Assembly: GCF_036271055.1 (NCBI RefSeq)
Contig: NZ_DATBBJ010000080.1
Coordinates: 38,297-102,296 of the forward strand
Length of the DNA stretch: 64,000 nucleotides
Source of the DNA: Scandinavium sp036271055
GTDB taxonomy: Bacteria; Pseudomonadota; Gammaproteobacteria; Enterobacterales; Enterobacteriaceae
Direction: 5' to 3'
A program made the translations under genes and the position numbers. Every line of letters starts with the position of its first letter. Position 1 is the first letter of the stretch. Of the stretch, positions 42,926 through 52,427 are shown piece by piece. The notes under the pieces were generated by a model. That model worked only from the letters and a program-made list of their open reading frames with translations, did not search any database and was not told where the DNA came from.

Positions 42926-43934
42926 GGCCGCGCACTCCTTTGAGTAAACCGATAAAGCGCGGTGACTGGACGATCAGCACGCACAGCACAACGACCGCTT
43001 TGACCACCTGATTCAGCTCCGGCTGGAAGCCCGAAAGCAAAATGCCGGTGTTCATGCCCTGAATGATCAGCGCGCCAATCACCGACAGCAGCAGGTTAAA
43101 GCGCCCACCCATCAGTGAACCGCCGCCGATCACCACCGCCAGAATGGCGTCCAGTTCCAGCCATAACCCGGCGTTGTTGGCATCCGCGCCCTGAATATCC
43201 GCTGCGACAATCACCCCGGCAATGGCGGCACACACGCCACTCAGCACATAGGTCAGCATTACCACAATGCGGGTATTCACCCCGGCGTTTTTTGCCGCGC
43301 GAATGTTGATCCCCACCGCTTCAATGAACATGCCCAGCGCCGTTTTACGGGTGAACAGCCAAAAGACGATCAGCGTCAGCAGCGCGATGATGACTGGCGT
43401 CGGCAACATCAACAGCTTACCGCTGCCAAACCAGGCCAACGACGCGGAATCAAAGGTGACAATTTGCCCGGAGGTGATCAACTGCGCCACACCACGCCCC
43501 GCCACCATCAGAATCAGTGTGGCAACGAACGGCTGGATCTTGAGGATCGCCACCAGAATGCCGTTCCACAATCCCGCCAGCACGCCCGTTGCCAGTGCCG
43601 CCAAAAGCACCATTGGCAAACTGTGACCAGCCACTTCCATCGATGCGGCAGTTGCCCCGGCAATCGCCATCACCGCACCGACGGATAGATCGATACCGCC
43701 GGTTGCGATAACCAGCGTCATGCCAATCGCCAACAGCGCGACCGGTGCGGCGCGGTTAAGAATGTCTATCGGACTGCCGAAAAGGCGTCCGTCCTGCAAC
43801 ACCACCTGGAAAAAGTGCGGTGAGACCAGGCTGTCGACCAATAACACAAGGATCAACGCCGCGATTTGCGGCATGCCCGTCGGCCAGCGGAAGCGGCGCT
43901 TTGGCCGCTCGGTTTGTGGGAGAGATTGTGGCAT
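42912..43934 (-). CDS. ytfT: Galactofuranose ABC transporter permease YtfT
   Basis: This 340-residue membrane protein is the second permease of the importer, with the same ATGGIDLSVGAVMAI and LWLELDAILAVVIGGGS signatures. ATG 43934 (MPQSLPQTERPKRR) gives the E. coli length; an upstream extension overlapping ytfR is not supported. It sits between ytfR and yjfF in the operon and pairs with YjfF in the membrane. Confidence 0.95.
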   Translation of the reverse strand: MPQSLPQTERPKRRFRWPTGMPQIAALILVLLVDSLVSPHFFQVVLQDGRLFGSPIDILNRAAPVALLAIGMTLVIATGGIDLSVGAVMAIAGATAASMEVAGHSLPMVLLAALATGVLAGLWNGILVAILKIQPFVATLILMVAGRGVAQLITSGQIVTFDSASLAWFGSGKLLMLPTPVIIALLTLIVFWLFTRKTALGMFIEAVGINIRAAKNAGVNTRIVVMLTYVLSGVCAAIAGVIVAADIQGADANNAGLWLELDAILAVVIGGGSLMGGRFNLLLSVIGALIIQGMNTGILLSGFQPELNQVVKAVVVLCVLIVQSPRFIGLLKGVRGHDKT

Positions 43935-43947
43935 CACGTCATACCCC

Positions 43948-45450
43948 TTATGCCGCAATAGCATTCATGATCGCCGGAACGGACAGCGCATCCAGCGGGA
44001 TCTCCGCTACCTGTTTGCGATCGCGTAAAATAATCACCCGATCCGCGTAGCCCACGAGTTCTTCCAGTTCGGACGAAATGACCAGCAGTGCGAGACCATC
44101 GGCGCACAGCGTTTCGATCAAGCGAATGATTTCAGCGTGCGCACCCACGTCGATCCCGCGTGTCGGTTCATCGAGGATCAGGAATTGCGGGCGTGTCAGC
44201 AGCCAGCGCGACAGCAACACTTTTTGCTGATTGCCGCCGGAAAGAAATTCAATCGGCTGTTCGGCACTCGGCGTGCGAATCCCCAATTGGCGAATAAAAC
44301 GCTCGGCAATTTCATTTTGTTCACGGCGTGGGATCGGCCTCAGCCAGCCGCGCTGTGCCTGTAGTGCCAAGATGATGTTTTCCCGCACCGTTGCCGCCGC
44401 GATAATGCCGTCGGTTTTGCGGTCCTCAGGACAAAAACCAATCCCCAAAGACGATGCCTGATGCGGTGAGCGCAATGTCTGCGGTTTGCCTTTGATCTCT
44501 GCCGTGCCGCTGTCGGACGGTTTGATGCCGAAAATAACTTCTGCGGTTTCAGTGCGCCCGGAACCGAGCAGCCCTGCCAGCCCGACAATTTCGCCAGGCC
44601 GTACCTGTAAATCGAAGGGTTCGATAACGCCTTTTTTGCCGTAGCCTTTAAACGCCGCGACGGGTTTGTCGCTCAACAACGTGCGGCCCGCGCGTTGCAG
44701 GGCATTGTTGTCCAGCTCACGGCCCAGCATCATTTTGACCAGTTCAATCTGCGGCAACGCTTTGGTTTCTTTGCAACCGACGAAACCGCCGTTGCGCAGC
44801 ACCGTGATGCGGTCGCTAACCTGATAAACCTGATCGAGAAAGTGGGTGACAAAAATCAGGCTGACGCCCTGATCGCGCAACTGGCGCATCAGGGTAAACA
44901 GCATCTCCACTTCCAGCGTATCGAGACTCGCGGTCGGTTCATCGAGGATCAGCACTTTGGCGGAGAGATCGATGGCACGGCAAATCGCGACGATCTGCTG
45001 CATCGCCACGGAGAAACGGTTGAGGGGTTCGCGAACATCAAGGGAAAAACCGTAGGACGCCATCAGCGCCGTGGCGCGCTTTTCCATCTCTTTGCGTTGC
45101 AGTAAGCCGAAACGGCGTGGTTCGCGACCAATAAACAGGTTATCCGCCACCGACATATTCGGCAGCAGGTTCACTTCCTGATACACCGTACCGATGCCCA
45201 GTTGCTGAGCGTGGGCGGTGTTTTTTGGTGAAATGGTTTCGCCTTCGAGCCAAATGGTGCCGCGATCGGCGTGATACACACCGGTCAGCGCTTTGATGAG
45301 AGTCGATTTTCCGGCACCGTTTTCGCCGAGCAGGGCCATGATTTCGCCACGACGCAGGCTGAAATCCACGTTATCCAGCGCTTTCACGCCGGGGAAAAAT
45401 TTGCTCAGGCCTTCGGTATGCAGAATATCCTGGTGCTGTTGAGCGGTCAT
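43948..45450 (-). CDS. ytfR: Galactofuranose ABC transporter ATP-binding protein YtfR
   Basis: This 500-residue protein has two fused nucleotide-binding domains. The first has Walker A GENGAGKST near residue 42 and LILDEPTASLD; the second has GLLGSGRTE in place of a standard Walker A and a normal LSGGNQQKVLLSRWL signature with LILDEPTRGID. This asymmetry is typical of sugar importers of the RbsA/MglA class. It energises YtfT-YjfF. A strong intercistronic hairpin separates it from ytfQ. Confidence 0.95.
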   Translation of the reverse strand: MTAQQHQDILHTEGLSKFFPGVKALDNVDFSLRRGEIMALLGENGAGKSTLIKALTGVYHADRGTIWLEGETISPKNTAHAQQLGIGTVYQEVNLLPNMSVADNLFIGREPRRFGLLQRKEMEKRATALMASYGFSLDVREPLNRFSVAMQQIVAICRAIDLSAKVLILDEPTASLDTLEVEMLFTLMRQLRDQGVSLIFVTHFLDQVYQVSDRITVLRNGGFVGCKETKALPQIELVKMMLGRELDNNALQRAGRTLLSDKPVAAFKGYGKKGVIEPFDLQVRPGEIVGLAGLLGSGRTETAEVIFGIKPSDSGTAEIKGKPQTLRSPHQASSLGIGFCPEDRKTDGIIAAATVRENIILALQAQRGWLRPIPRREQNEIAERFIRQLGIRTPSAEQPIEFLSGGNQQKVLLSRWLLTRPQFLILDEPTRGIDVGAHAEIIRLIETLCADGLALLVISSELEELVGYADRVIILRDRKQVAEIPLDALSVPAIMNAIAA

Positions 45451-45510
45451 GATTGCCCTCTCCCTAACGTCCTCTCACAAAAAGAGGGAATTCAGCCAGC
45501 GCGTCACCTT

Positions 45511-45542
45511 TCTGGCCCTCTCCATCAAAGAAGAGGGCCAGA
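45511..45542 (-). other. Intercistronic hairpin between ytfQ and ytfR
   Basis: TCTGGCCCTCT (45511-45521) and AGAGGGCCAGA (45532-45542) form a perfect 11-bp stem in the 114-base gap. Such stems after a binding-protein gene usually stabilise its mRNA or partly terminate, giving excess binding protein over transporter. Confidence 0.7.
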
Positions 45543-45564
45543 GTGAAGAGGCTGGCATGACGGA

Positions 45565-46521
45565 TCAATAACCCATGTCTTTTTTCTTATCCAGCTGCGC
45601 CTGAGCGCTGTCTTTCAGGTAAAGCTGCGAATGGGTCAGGGTTAACTTCGGCGGCATGGTGCCGTCTTTTTTGAACTTTTCAAGCGCGTCAAACGCCGGG
45701 CCTGCCATGTTCGGTGTCAGCTCTACGTTGGCGTTGGCTTCGTCGGCCAGCATCGCTTTATAGATATCCGGCACGCCGTCGATAGAGCCGGTCAGGATAT
45801 CTTTGCCCGGTTTCAGACCCGCTTCTTTGATGGCCTGAATGGCACCGATCGCCATGTCATCGTTATGGGCGTAAACCATGCAGATATTCTTGCCGTTGTT
45901 TTCCGCCTTGATGAAGCTTTCCATGACTTCTTTACCCTTGCTGCGAGTAAAGTCGCCGGACTGAGAACGAATGATTTTGATGTTTGGCGCTTTAGCGACG
46001 GCATCCGCAAAACCTTTTTTACGATCGATTGCTACGCTCGCCCCGACGGTGCCTTGCAGCTCAACCACGTTACATGGCTTGCCCGCTACGGTTTTCACCA
46101 GCCAGTCGCCAATCAGTTGACCTTCCATCACGTTGTTGGCGGTGACGGTGGTCATGTAGAGCGATTTGTCTTTCACATCAATGGAGCGGTCGAGCAGGAA
46201 TACCGGGATCTTCGCCTGTTTGGCTTCTTTCAGCACCGGTTCCCAACCTGTCGCCACGACGGGCGCGATAAAGATGGCGTCCACGCCCTGAGCGATAAAC
46301 GAGCGTACAGCCTTGATTTGGTTTTCCTGTTTTTGCTGACCATCGGCGATTTTCAGCGTGATACCGCGTTTTTCAGCCTCGCTTTTCGCCACGCTGGTTT
46401 CAGCCGCACGCCAGCCGGATTCAGACCCGACCTGTGAAAAACCTACGGTTAAAGGAGCAGCGATGGCCATAGACGACATAGCTGCGGAAACAGTAGAGAC
46501 AAGAAGTAAGCGCTTCCACAT
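45565..46521 (-). CDS. ytfQ: Galactofuranose-binding periplasmic protein YtfQ
   Basis: This 318-residue protein has a signal peptide (to about AIAA before PLTVGFSQ) and the type I periplasmic-binding fold of the ribose/galactose family, with AEKRGITLKIADGQQ and SIDGVPDIYKAM typical of YtfQ. It delivers galactofuranose, and more weakly galactopyranose, to YtfRT-YjfF. GAGG lies before ATG 46521. It is the first gene of the operon. Confidence 0.95.
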   Translation of the reverse strand: MWKRLLLVSTVSAAMSSMAIAAPLTVGFSQVGSESGWRAAETSVAKSEAEKRGITLKIADGQQKQENQIKAVRSFIAQGVDAIFIAPVVATGWEPVLKEAKQAKIPVFLLDRSIDVKDKSLYMTTVTANNVMEGQLIGDWLVKTVAGKPCNVVELQGTVGASVAIDRKKGFADAVAKAPNIKIIRSQSGDFTRSKGKEVMESFIKAENNGKNICMVYAHNDDMAIGAIQAIKEAGLKPGKDILTGSIDGVPDIYKAMLADEANANVELTPNMAGPAFDALEKFKKDGTMPPKLTLTHSQLYLKDSAQAQLDKKKDMGY

Positions 46522-46673
46522 AAGGGTATCCTCTTCGGGTTATTGTTGGTTTACCCGTCATACTTCGAGCCGCAGATGCGTTGGCTGCACTCCCTCTCTT
46601 GCCGCCTGTCTGCAACTCGAATTATCTTGGGTATAAAAGCGTCATCTGCCGAAAAACTATAGACAATGGGAAA

Positions 46674-46692
46674 TGTAACGTGATGCGTTACA
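46674..46692. promoter_or_regulatory. Palindrome upstream of ytfQ, candidate operator
   Basis: TGTAACG-TGATG-CGTTACA is a perfect 7-bp inverted repeat about 150 bases before the ytfQ start. It is a candidate operator for the galactofuranose operon; the spacing does not fit a CRP site. Confidence 0.6.
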
Positions 46693-46831
46693 TCACACTT
46701 CCCAAAAGAGAAAGGGGGATTTGTAAGCGGTTCCACAACCTTATTCATGAAGTGGCTGGCTTTATGGATTTTTCACCTGGTTAAAGGCTCTGAAAAACGT
46801 CCTGTGGGCCTTCTGTCGCTGAAAAGAAGCA

Positions 46832-46859
46832 AAGACATTTAAGTTGAGTTGGCTATAAT
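46832..46859 (+). promoter_or_regulatory. ppa promoter
   Basis: A perfect TATAAT (46854-46859) lies 16 bases after AAGACA (46832-46837), about 41 bases before the ppa start codon. The -35 is moderate and the -10 perfect. Confidence 0.65.
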
Positions 46860-46899
46860 ACCGGGCACTTGGTTGCCATACATTTTAAAGGAATCAGAC

Positions 46900-47427
46900 A
46901 TGAGCTTACTCAACGTCCCGGCGGGCAAAGAGCTGCCTGAAGACATCTACGTTGTTATCGAAATTCCCGCTAACGCCGATCCAATCAAATACGAAATCGA
47001 CAAAGACACCGGTGCGCTGTTTGTAGACCGTTTCATGTCTACCGCGATGTTCTACCCGTGCAACTACGGCTACATCAACCACACCCTGTCTCTGGACGGT
47101 GACCCGGTTGACGTATTGGTCCCAACGCCATACCCACTGCAGCCGGGTTCTGTGATCCGCTGCCGTCCAGTTGGCGTGCTGAAAATGACCGACGAAGCCG
47201 GTGAAGATGCGAAACTGGTTGCTGTACCGCACACCAAACTGAGCAAAGAATACGATCACATCAAAGATGTGAACGACCTGCCAGAACTGCTGAAAGCGCA
47301 GATCTCCCACTTCTTCGAGCATTACAAAGATCTGGAAAAAGGCAAATGGGTTAAAGTTGAAGGCTGGGACAACGCTGAAGCTGCGAAAGCAGAAATCATT
47401 GCCTCCTTCGAACGCGCTAAGAAGTAA
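46900..47427 (+). CDS. ppa: Inorganic pyrophosphatase
   Basis: This 175-residue family I pyrophosphatase hydrolyses pyrophosphate and drives biosynthetic reactions. The metal site shows in DGDPVDVLV (about 66-74) and the active site includes the NYGYINHTL segment. The start MSLLNVPAG and length match E. coli. AAAGGAA precedes ATG 46900. It is essential in E. coli. Confidence 0.98.
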   Translation: MSLLNVPAGKELPEDIYVVIEIPANADPIKYEIDKDTGALFVDRFMSTAMFYPCNYGYINHTLSLDGDPVDVLVPTPYPLQPGSVIRCRPVGVLKMTDEAGEDAKLVAVPHTKLSKEYDHIKDVNDLPELLKAQISHFFEHYKDLEKGKWVKVEGWDNAEAAKAEIIASFERAKK

Positions 47428-47445
47428 TTCTTACCGTGTTGAAAG

Positions 47446-47468
47446 CACCGCCTACGGGCGGTGTTTTT
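47446..47468 (+). terminator. ppa terminator
   Basis: CACCGCC-TACG-GGCGGTG followed by TTTTT forms a standard intrinsic terminator 18 bases after ppa. Confidence 0.9.
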
Positions 47469-47499
47469 GTTTGTGCGCCACACCGCTGCACGCTCTCTT

Positions 47500-47850
47500 T
47501 CACTCGACGATTGCCTGAACTCGCAGCAACAACTCCAGCATCACTTCGTCCGTCGCCGTATCCACCTTCTTTGCCGCACGCGCCTGCAAATCCAGCATTC
47601 GCAGTTGATTGAGCAGCACCACGCCCTGTATTTTTTTCTGCTGACTGTCCAGCATCACCGAAAACCCGGCATAACGAGCATAATTGCCCCCTTGCGTCAC
47701 GGGAGCGACCAGCGTCATTCCCAATTGATTGAAGCCAAAAGGGGAGATAACCACCGCCGGACGCGCACTGCCTTTTTGCTCATGCCCGCTGCTCGGGTCA
47801 AACCCGACCATGACGATATCGCCCCGTCGAAAGGTTTGCCGTGTCACCAT
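47500..47850 (-). CDS. chpB: Endoribonuclease toxin ChpB (MazF family)
   Basis: This 116-residue MazF-fold toxin has the family features RRGDIVMVGFDP, RPAVVISP and TLVAPVTQGG, and is very similar to E. coli ChpB, which cleaves mRNA at short ACU/ACA/ACG-type sites. It overlaps the antitoxin gene by 7 bases, securing coupled translation. The position between ppa and ytfP is the same as in E. coli. Confidence 0.93.
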   Translation of the reverse strand: MVTRQTFRRGDIVMVGFDPSSGHEQKGSARPAVVISPFGFNQLGMTLVAPVTQGGNYARYAGFSVMLDSQQKKIQGVVLLNQLRMLDLQARAAKKVDTATDEVMLELLLRVQAIVE

Positions 47851-48095
47851 TGCTCACGGCCTTGTGGGTTGTCTTCACCCCAAATTTCATTTTCGCTGAT
47901 CTCAGGCGCGTTCGGATCACATTGCGCGAGCAGTTCATCCAGGCTGTACTTCTTGCTCACAGGTGTGAGAATGAATTGATTGTTTTTCACTTCTGCCTCC
48001 ATGCTCTGCCCGACCGTCAGGCCAAGCGCTTTAACCACAACACCAGGAATGACCATACCGGTACTGTTTCCCCATTTTTTTATGATGATTCGCAT
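47844..48095 (-). CDS. chpS: Antitoxin ChpS
   Basis: This 83-residue AbrB-type (SpoVT/MazE fold) protein begins MRIIIKKWGNSTGMVIP, the DNA-binding swapped-hairpin region, and its C-terminal half (SLDELLAQCDPNAPEISENE) should wrap the toxin. ATG 48095 after GGAGG gives the E. coli length. It neutralises ChpB and, with it, represses its own promoter. Confidence 0.93.
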   Translation of the reverse strand: MRIIIKKWGNSTGMVIPGVVVKALGLTVGQSMEAEVKNNQFILTPVSKKYSLDELLAQCDPNAPEISENEIWGEDNPQGREQW

Positions 48096-48268
48096 ACACC
48101 CTCCGAGGTTAGACAAAGTATAACCTGGAGATTGCGCTTGTCATGTTTTACACGCTTCATTTTCGCGCGGCCAGCATCATTTCCAGAATTTATCAATAAA
48201 TGCGCAGAAGGCCGAAGGGCAGGAAGAGATCGGAATTTGTTGCAGAAATATCTTCAGTGTTGCTCGCA

Positions 48269-48298
48269 AAAAAATAACGCCACTCGAAAGTGGCGTTA
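48269..48298 (-). terminator. Terminator after ytfP
   Basis: On the minus strand AACGCCACT-TTCG-AGTGGCGTT, a 9-bp stem with a stable tetraloop, is followed by a run of T. It ends the tamA-tamB-ytfP transcript 6 bases after ytfP. Confidence 0.95.
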
Positions 48299-48303
48299 TC
48301 CAT

Positions 48304-48648
48304 TCAGAACTTATCTTTATCCAGCCAATTGCCGGTTTCTATTCGGGTGAACCCGTCCACCGGACGCTGGTAGACGTACATCCACGCGCTTCCGTAGGGC
48401 GTCCGAATTAAATGACGCGCGTATTCACCGCCTTTGGTACGCAGCGCATCAAGCTCGGCCAGCGTCGAAGCGTCGATACGATACACTTCACCCACTACCG
48501 TGCCCGCACCAGGCACCGCGCCTGGATAGTGGCCCAGGCTGTAGAGTTGATAGTCATCGACGTTATGATCGCCCAGCCACTGAGCGTTGGTCATCCAGTG
48601 ACTGTTGCCTTGTTTACGCCGCAAACTGCCGTATACAAATATTCGCAT
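48304..48648 (-). CDS. ytfP: Gamma-glutamylcyclotransferase-like protein YtfP
   Basis: This 114-residue protein has the GGCT fold with the substrate-loop motif YGSLRRKQGN at residues 5-14 and a conserved acidic residue in DALRTKGGEY. A precise substrate is not established for YtfP. It starts 3 bases after tamB ends and belongs to the tam operon, as in E. coli. Confidence 0.92.
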   Translation of the reverse strand: MRIFVYGSLRRKQGNSHWMTNAQWLGDHNVDDYQLYSLGHYPGAVPGAGTVVGEVYRIDASTLAELDALRTKGGEYARHLIRTPYGSAWMYVYQRPVDGFTRIETGNWLDKDKF

Positions 48649-48650
48649 TG

Positions 48651-51600
48651 CTAGAACTCAAACTGATAGAGCAGATCAAGTGCCTGGTCGATGCCAGACA
48701 CCGCTTCCAGATATAGCTTGGGCATCAGGCGGTAGCGTAACGTGAGTGTTGCTAAAGAGTCAAAAATTCCCACGCCATATTTTACTTGCAGGCCCGGCGC
48801 GATATAACCGCTCACGACCACCTGCGAAGAATCGCCAACCCCTGCGGTATCCAGGGCCAGATTGCTTACGCCAAACGTCTCGCCGATTTTACCCACAATC
48901 TGACCACTTTGTGCAACCCCCAGACCCACTAATGCGGATGTCATGGCGGCACCGTCGCCTTGTTCACTGTCGAGACCCTGACCACGCAACAGATAAGAAA
49001 GCGCTTCCTGCTGCGACATCGCCGGGTCAGAGAAGATTTCCGCTTTCGGCTGATCTGCCATTCCAGTCACACGCACCCCAGCAACCACGTTATCTTCCGT
49101 CGCATCCGGGTTACGAATGGCTTCGATATTGAGCATTGGCTGGTCCGGCGGGCCGGAGAACAGCAAGATCCCTTTACGCACGATTAAATCTTGCCCATAA
49201 GCGTGGAAGCGGCCATCCGGAATATTGATTTGTCCGTTGAGGCCGAGACCGTGTTTGTCCTGCGCCACTTTCAGGTCACCGGTCAGACGTGCTTTAAGGC
49301 CAAAGGCATCCAGACGAACGTTGTTGCCCACGTGGATAGTCAAATTACTGTTGATCGGAATACCTGCAGTTTGCGGATCGACAGGTTTAAGATCTTTATC
49401 GAGCATGACTTCATCACTGGAGACACCAACGGCGCTTTCTGGCACATCGTGGACCACGATACGCGCCCACGGCACATCGACGTTGCCGTCCAGCGTGAAC
49501 AGGCTCGGCGTCGCGGTGAAGACTACATCAGGCGAGACATCAAGGCGTACCATCGGCGGCACGGTGATGCGAACACGGCTGCCTTTCGCCGCCACCTGCG
49601 CACGCCAGTTGTCGATTTGCGTCCAGTCGGCATTGCCGCTCAGGCTTATCTGCCCTTGCTGGGTCGCAATCACACCATCGAGCGTTGAACGGGTGCCGTT
49701 GAAGTTCATCGCAACCCGGCTCGGCTGCATATCGAACGGCATAAAGTTACCATCGATATCCAACCCACTGAGTTGCAACTGACCGAACAACTGCGGACTC
49801 TGAAGATTACCGCCGAGGCGAAGATTCGCATTCAGATTGCCCGTCGCTTTTTCACCGCGAGCGAAAATCGGGTTAATCATCGCCAACGAGAAGTTACGAA
49901 TATTAACGTTGCCGCCGAGATTGCGCCGTCCTTGCGGGTCGGTGATATCCACCTGACCATCAAACTGACCGTTGTTGGTCAGACGGATAGTCCAACCCAA
50001 TTGGGCACGGTTGTTATGCAAATCCGCCGTCAGATTGAGCGTATCAAACCCAATCGGCAGCGCGCCGTCATTTACGGTCTGCGTCACTTTCACGTTGCGC
50101 CCGGAAAGGCTCACTTTGCCCTGCGGCAACCCTTCTTTGGTGGCATCCCAACTGACGTCAGCATTCCCGGTAAACACACCGCTGGCCTGTGTCGCATCCG
50201 GCATGAACGGTTTGAGCATCGCCAAATCAAAGCGATTGAGATTCACCACCGCACGTCCGGTCGCGCCTGCATCAACGGTTTGCGGCACACAGAGTTCAGC
50301 GTTCGGGTTATTCCAGCAATGAGGCCCGACACTGATCTTCTGCTCTTTGTTACGGTAATCGAGCGCAATTGCGCGGGAGAGCGACCACGGGCCAACCGGC
50401 GTCTGGAAGCGAGTGTTGCTCAGCGTGCCTTTCCAGCGTTCTTCTTTGCGGTCAAAACTGCCCGCCAAATCGAGCTGCCCGGAAACCGGTTCGCCCTGAA
50501 TACGCAGTTCCAGCTTGTGCTGTTTCTCGTCACCTTTGGCGGAAAGCAGCACCTGACTGATATTTACGCCCGGTTGCGCGATGCCGTTCACCCGCACATC
50601 GAGATTGCCGCCAATCTGGTCGGTCGATTTGATGTCGCCTTTGATGCTCGCCTGCGCCACGGAGATTTCCTGCCAGCGCAGATTGCGGGCGGTGATATCT
50701 GCCAGCAGCTGTGGTGCGTCAACCGAACCACGGACTTTCAGCAGTCCTTTCGCCGTGCCGCCCAGACCCGGCAGAGCGTTATCCAGCCCCGGCGCGTCGA
50801 TGGTGGCATCGAGATTCAAATCTTTCACCCCCAACTCACCTTTCACGTCCGCGCTGTTACGCCCCAGTTCCAGATGCAGCCCAGGAATTTTCCATTGCAG
50901 ATAACTGTTGCCAGAAAGTTTGCCTTCAACGTTGACCTTATTCTGCTTCACGTTGCCGGTCAGTTTGAGTTCCGGCACGTCCATCTGCCAACTGCCGCCG
51001 TAAAGACTGCCGCTGGTTTTGATCAGACCGTTGAGCTTCGCAGGCCAGTCCGGCACTTCTTTGGCGGTGTTGATCCCATTGAGCGTCAGTTCTCCGCGCC
51101 AGCTTATCGCCTGCTGCCAGTCGAGCAGGGCTTTCAGTTCGGTTTTCCCTTCCAGCGCCGCGATGGTCAGCTTGTCGAGATTCACCTGCTGTTCGTTGCC
51201 CTTGGCATCCAGCGTGATGGTCGCAGGCGGAACCCCCTGCCCTTTAACCGCCGTGCGGAACGACAACGTGTAGTCGGTCATTTTGCCGCTGAGCTTCAGC
51301 TTAACGTCATCGGCCTGGAACTGTTTTTCGCCGGTAAAAGGCCAGTAAAGCTGTTTGCTGAGCACTTCCAGGTTCAGCGGCAGCCCCGCTTCGGCGAGCT
51401 GCGCCTGCGCGCGAATACCGACATCTACCGGGCCTGAAAGATTGATCCCGACTTCAAGCTGCTTGCGCACCTCGCCGCCGATCTTCATTTTGATTTTCTC
51501 GCCCTTTACCGGGTCGATATTCAGGGTGCTGTTGAGGGTTAAATCGACCGGCCAGTTATCCTGCAATTTCGCAGTGCCGGTCGCGTTAACCGTGCCCTGG

Positions 51601-52427
51601 CTGGAATCCACATCCAGCGCGTCGAGCTTCATGTTGCCGTCGATGCTGCTGACTTTCAGCAGCAGGTTATAAACGGTCAGATCGGTGTCGCCGGTCAGGC
51701 GCAACTGTTCACCGCGAAATTCTTCAATGTTGAGATTCAGCGGCAGATGCACATCGGTCATGGCAGGCAGGATCGGCTGTGAGAAAAGATCTTTCATCGT
51801 CTCGCCGAGCGGTTTTTCTTCCGGCTTTGGCTTGTTGATTTTCGGATCGATCACTTGTTCCTGCGCCACTTTGGCGACTTTAGGCAGCGCAATCAGCAAC
51901 CCTTTCAGCGACGTCGGTGTGAGCGTCAGGTTTTTCTCCTGCCAGTGCAGGCCGGAGGTGAAATCCATCACCGATACCGTGGTGTCATCGATTTTAATAT
52001 TGACGTTATTCAGCGCCACCCGGCTCAGGGTTAACGGATACGGCGTGGAGAGGTTCAGCGGGCCGCTGTCCTCTTCTTCGACCGGCGCTGACGGCGGCAT
52101 TTTTTTGCTGTCGATAATGACATTCACGTTCGCAAGCGACAGGTCGTTCACGCACAAACTGCTGTTCCACAGGCAGGCCGTGTTCACCGCCAGATGGAAT
52201 TGCCCGGCGTCAACAGCTACACCCGGCTGTTCATAACGCAGGTTTTTTATCGTTAAATCTTTCCAGCCACCGACCACCTGGCCGATGGACAAACCCGGCA
52301 CCCAGCGGTCGGCTGCCTTAAAGACCAAATGCAGGCCCGTTGTCGTGCCCACCAGGAACGCCACCGTGCCCAACAGCAGGATGATAAACGCCAGGACGCC
52401 GAGGCTAATCTTCTTCCATAAACTCAT
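48651..52427 (-). CDS. tamB: Translocation and assembly module inner-membrane subunit TamB
   Basis: This 1258-residue protein has an N-terminal membrane anchor (about 8-28, LGVLAFIILLLGTVAFLVG) and a very long periplasmic beta-rich groove of the AsmA/VPS13-like type ending in the DUF490 domain (QEALSYLLRGQGL, then YQFEF). It spans the periplasm and, with TamA, supports outer-membrane protein assembly and phospholipid transport. Length equals the E. coli protein. It overlaps tamA by 4 bases. Confidence 0.96.
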   Translation of the reverse strand: MSLWKKISLGVLAFIILLLGTVAFLVGTTTGLHLVFKAADRWVPGLSIGQVVGGWKDLTIKNLRYEQPGVAVDAGQFHLAVNTACLWNSSLCVNDLSLANVNVIIDSKKMPPSAPVEEEDSGPLNLSTPYPLTLSRVALNNVNIKIDDTTVSVMDFTSGLHWQEKNLTLTPTSLKGLLIALPKVAKVAQEQVIDPKINKPKPEEKPLGETMKDLFSQPILPAMTDVHLPLNLNIEEFRGEQLRLTGDTDLTVYNLLLKVSSIDGNMKLDALDVDSSQGTVNATGTAKLQDNWPVDLTLNSTLNIDPVKGEKIKMKIGGEVRKQLEVGINLSGPVDVGIRAQAQLAEAGLPLNLEVLSKQLYWPFTGEKQFQADDVKLKLSGKMTDYTLSFRTAVKGQGVPPATITLDAKGNEQQVNLDKLTIAALEGKTELKALLDWQQAISWRGELTLNGINTAKEVPDWPAKLNGLIKTSGSLYGGSWQMDVPELKLTGNVKQNKVNVEGKLSGNSYLQWKIPGLHLELGRNSADVKGELGVKDLNLDATIDAPGLDNALPGLGGTAKGLLKVRGSVDAPQLLADITARNLRWQEISVAQASIKGDIKSTDQIGGNLDVRVNGIAQPGVNISQVLLSAKGDEKQHKLELRIQGEPVSGQLDLAGSFDRKEERWKGTLSNTRFQTPVGPWSLSRAIALDYRNKEQKISVGPHCWNNPNAELCVPQTVDAGATGRAVVNLNRFDLAMLKPFMPDATQASGVFTGNADVSWDATKEGLPQGKVSLSGRNVKVTQTVNDGALPIGFDTLNLTADLHNNRAQLGWTIRLTNNGQFDGQVDITDPQGRRNLGGNVNIRNFSLAMINPIFARGEKATGNLNANLRLGGNLQSPQLFGQLQLSGLDIDGNFMPFDMQPSRVAMNFNGTRSTLDGVIATQQGQISLSGNADWTQIDNWRAQVAAKGSRVRITVPPMVRLDVSPDVVFTATPSLFTLDGNVDVPWARIVVHDVPESAVGVSSDEVMLDKDLKPVDPQTAGIPINSNLTIHVGNNVRLDAFGLKARLTGDLKVAQDKHGLGLNGQINIPDGRFHAYGQDLIVRKGILLFSGPPDQPMLNIEAIRNPDATEDNVVAGVRVTGMADQPKAEIFSDPAMSQQEALSYLLRGQGLDSEQGDGAAMTSALVGLGVAQSGQIVGKIGETFGVSNLALDTAGVGDSSQVVVSGYIAPGLQVKYGVGIFDSLATLTLRYRLMPKLYLEAVSGIDQALDLLYQFEF

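Larger units (their letters stand above)
46522..46899. other. ytfQ-ppa divergent control region
   Basis: The 378-base gap holds two operator-like palindromes toward ytfQ (46674-46692 and a TGTAAGCGGTTCCACA sequence near 46721-46736, which resembles LacI-family operators) and the ppa promoter at 46832-46859. No gene is seen. Confidence 0.6.

Noticed and set aside
46680..46696. CRP site upstream of ytfQ
   Set aside because: GTGA and TCAC half-sites are 9 bases apart rather than 6, so the sequence is better seen as part of another palindrome.
49773..51437. 554-residue plus-strand frame inside tamB
   Set aside because: Despite its length it is antisense to a well-matched tamB; Arg-, His- and Gln-rich composition is typical of a shadow.
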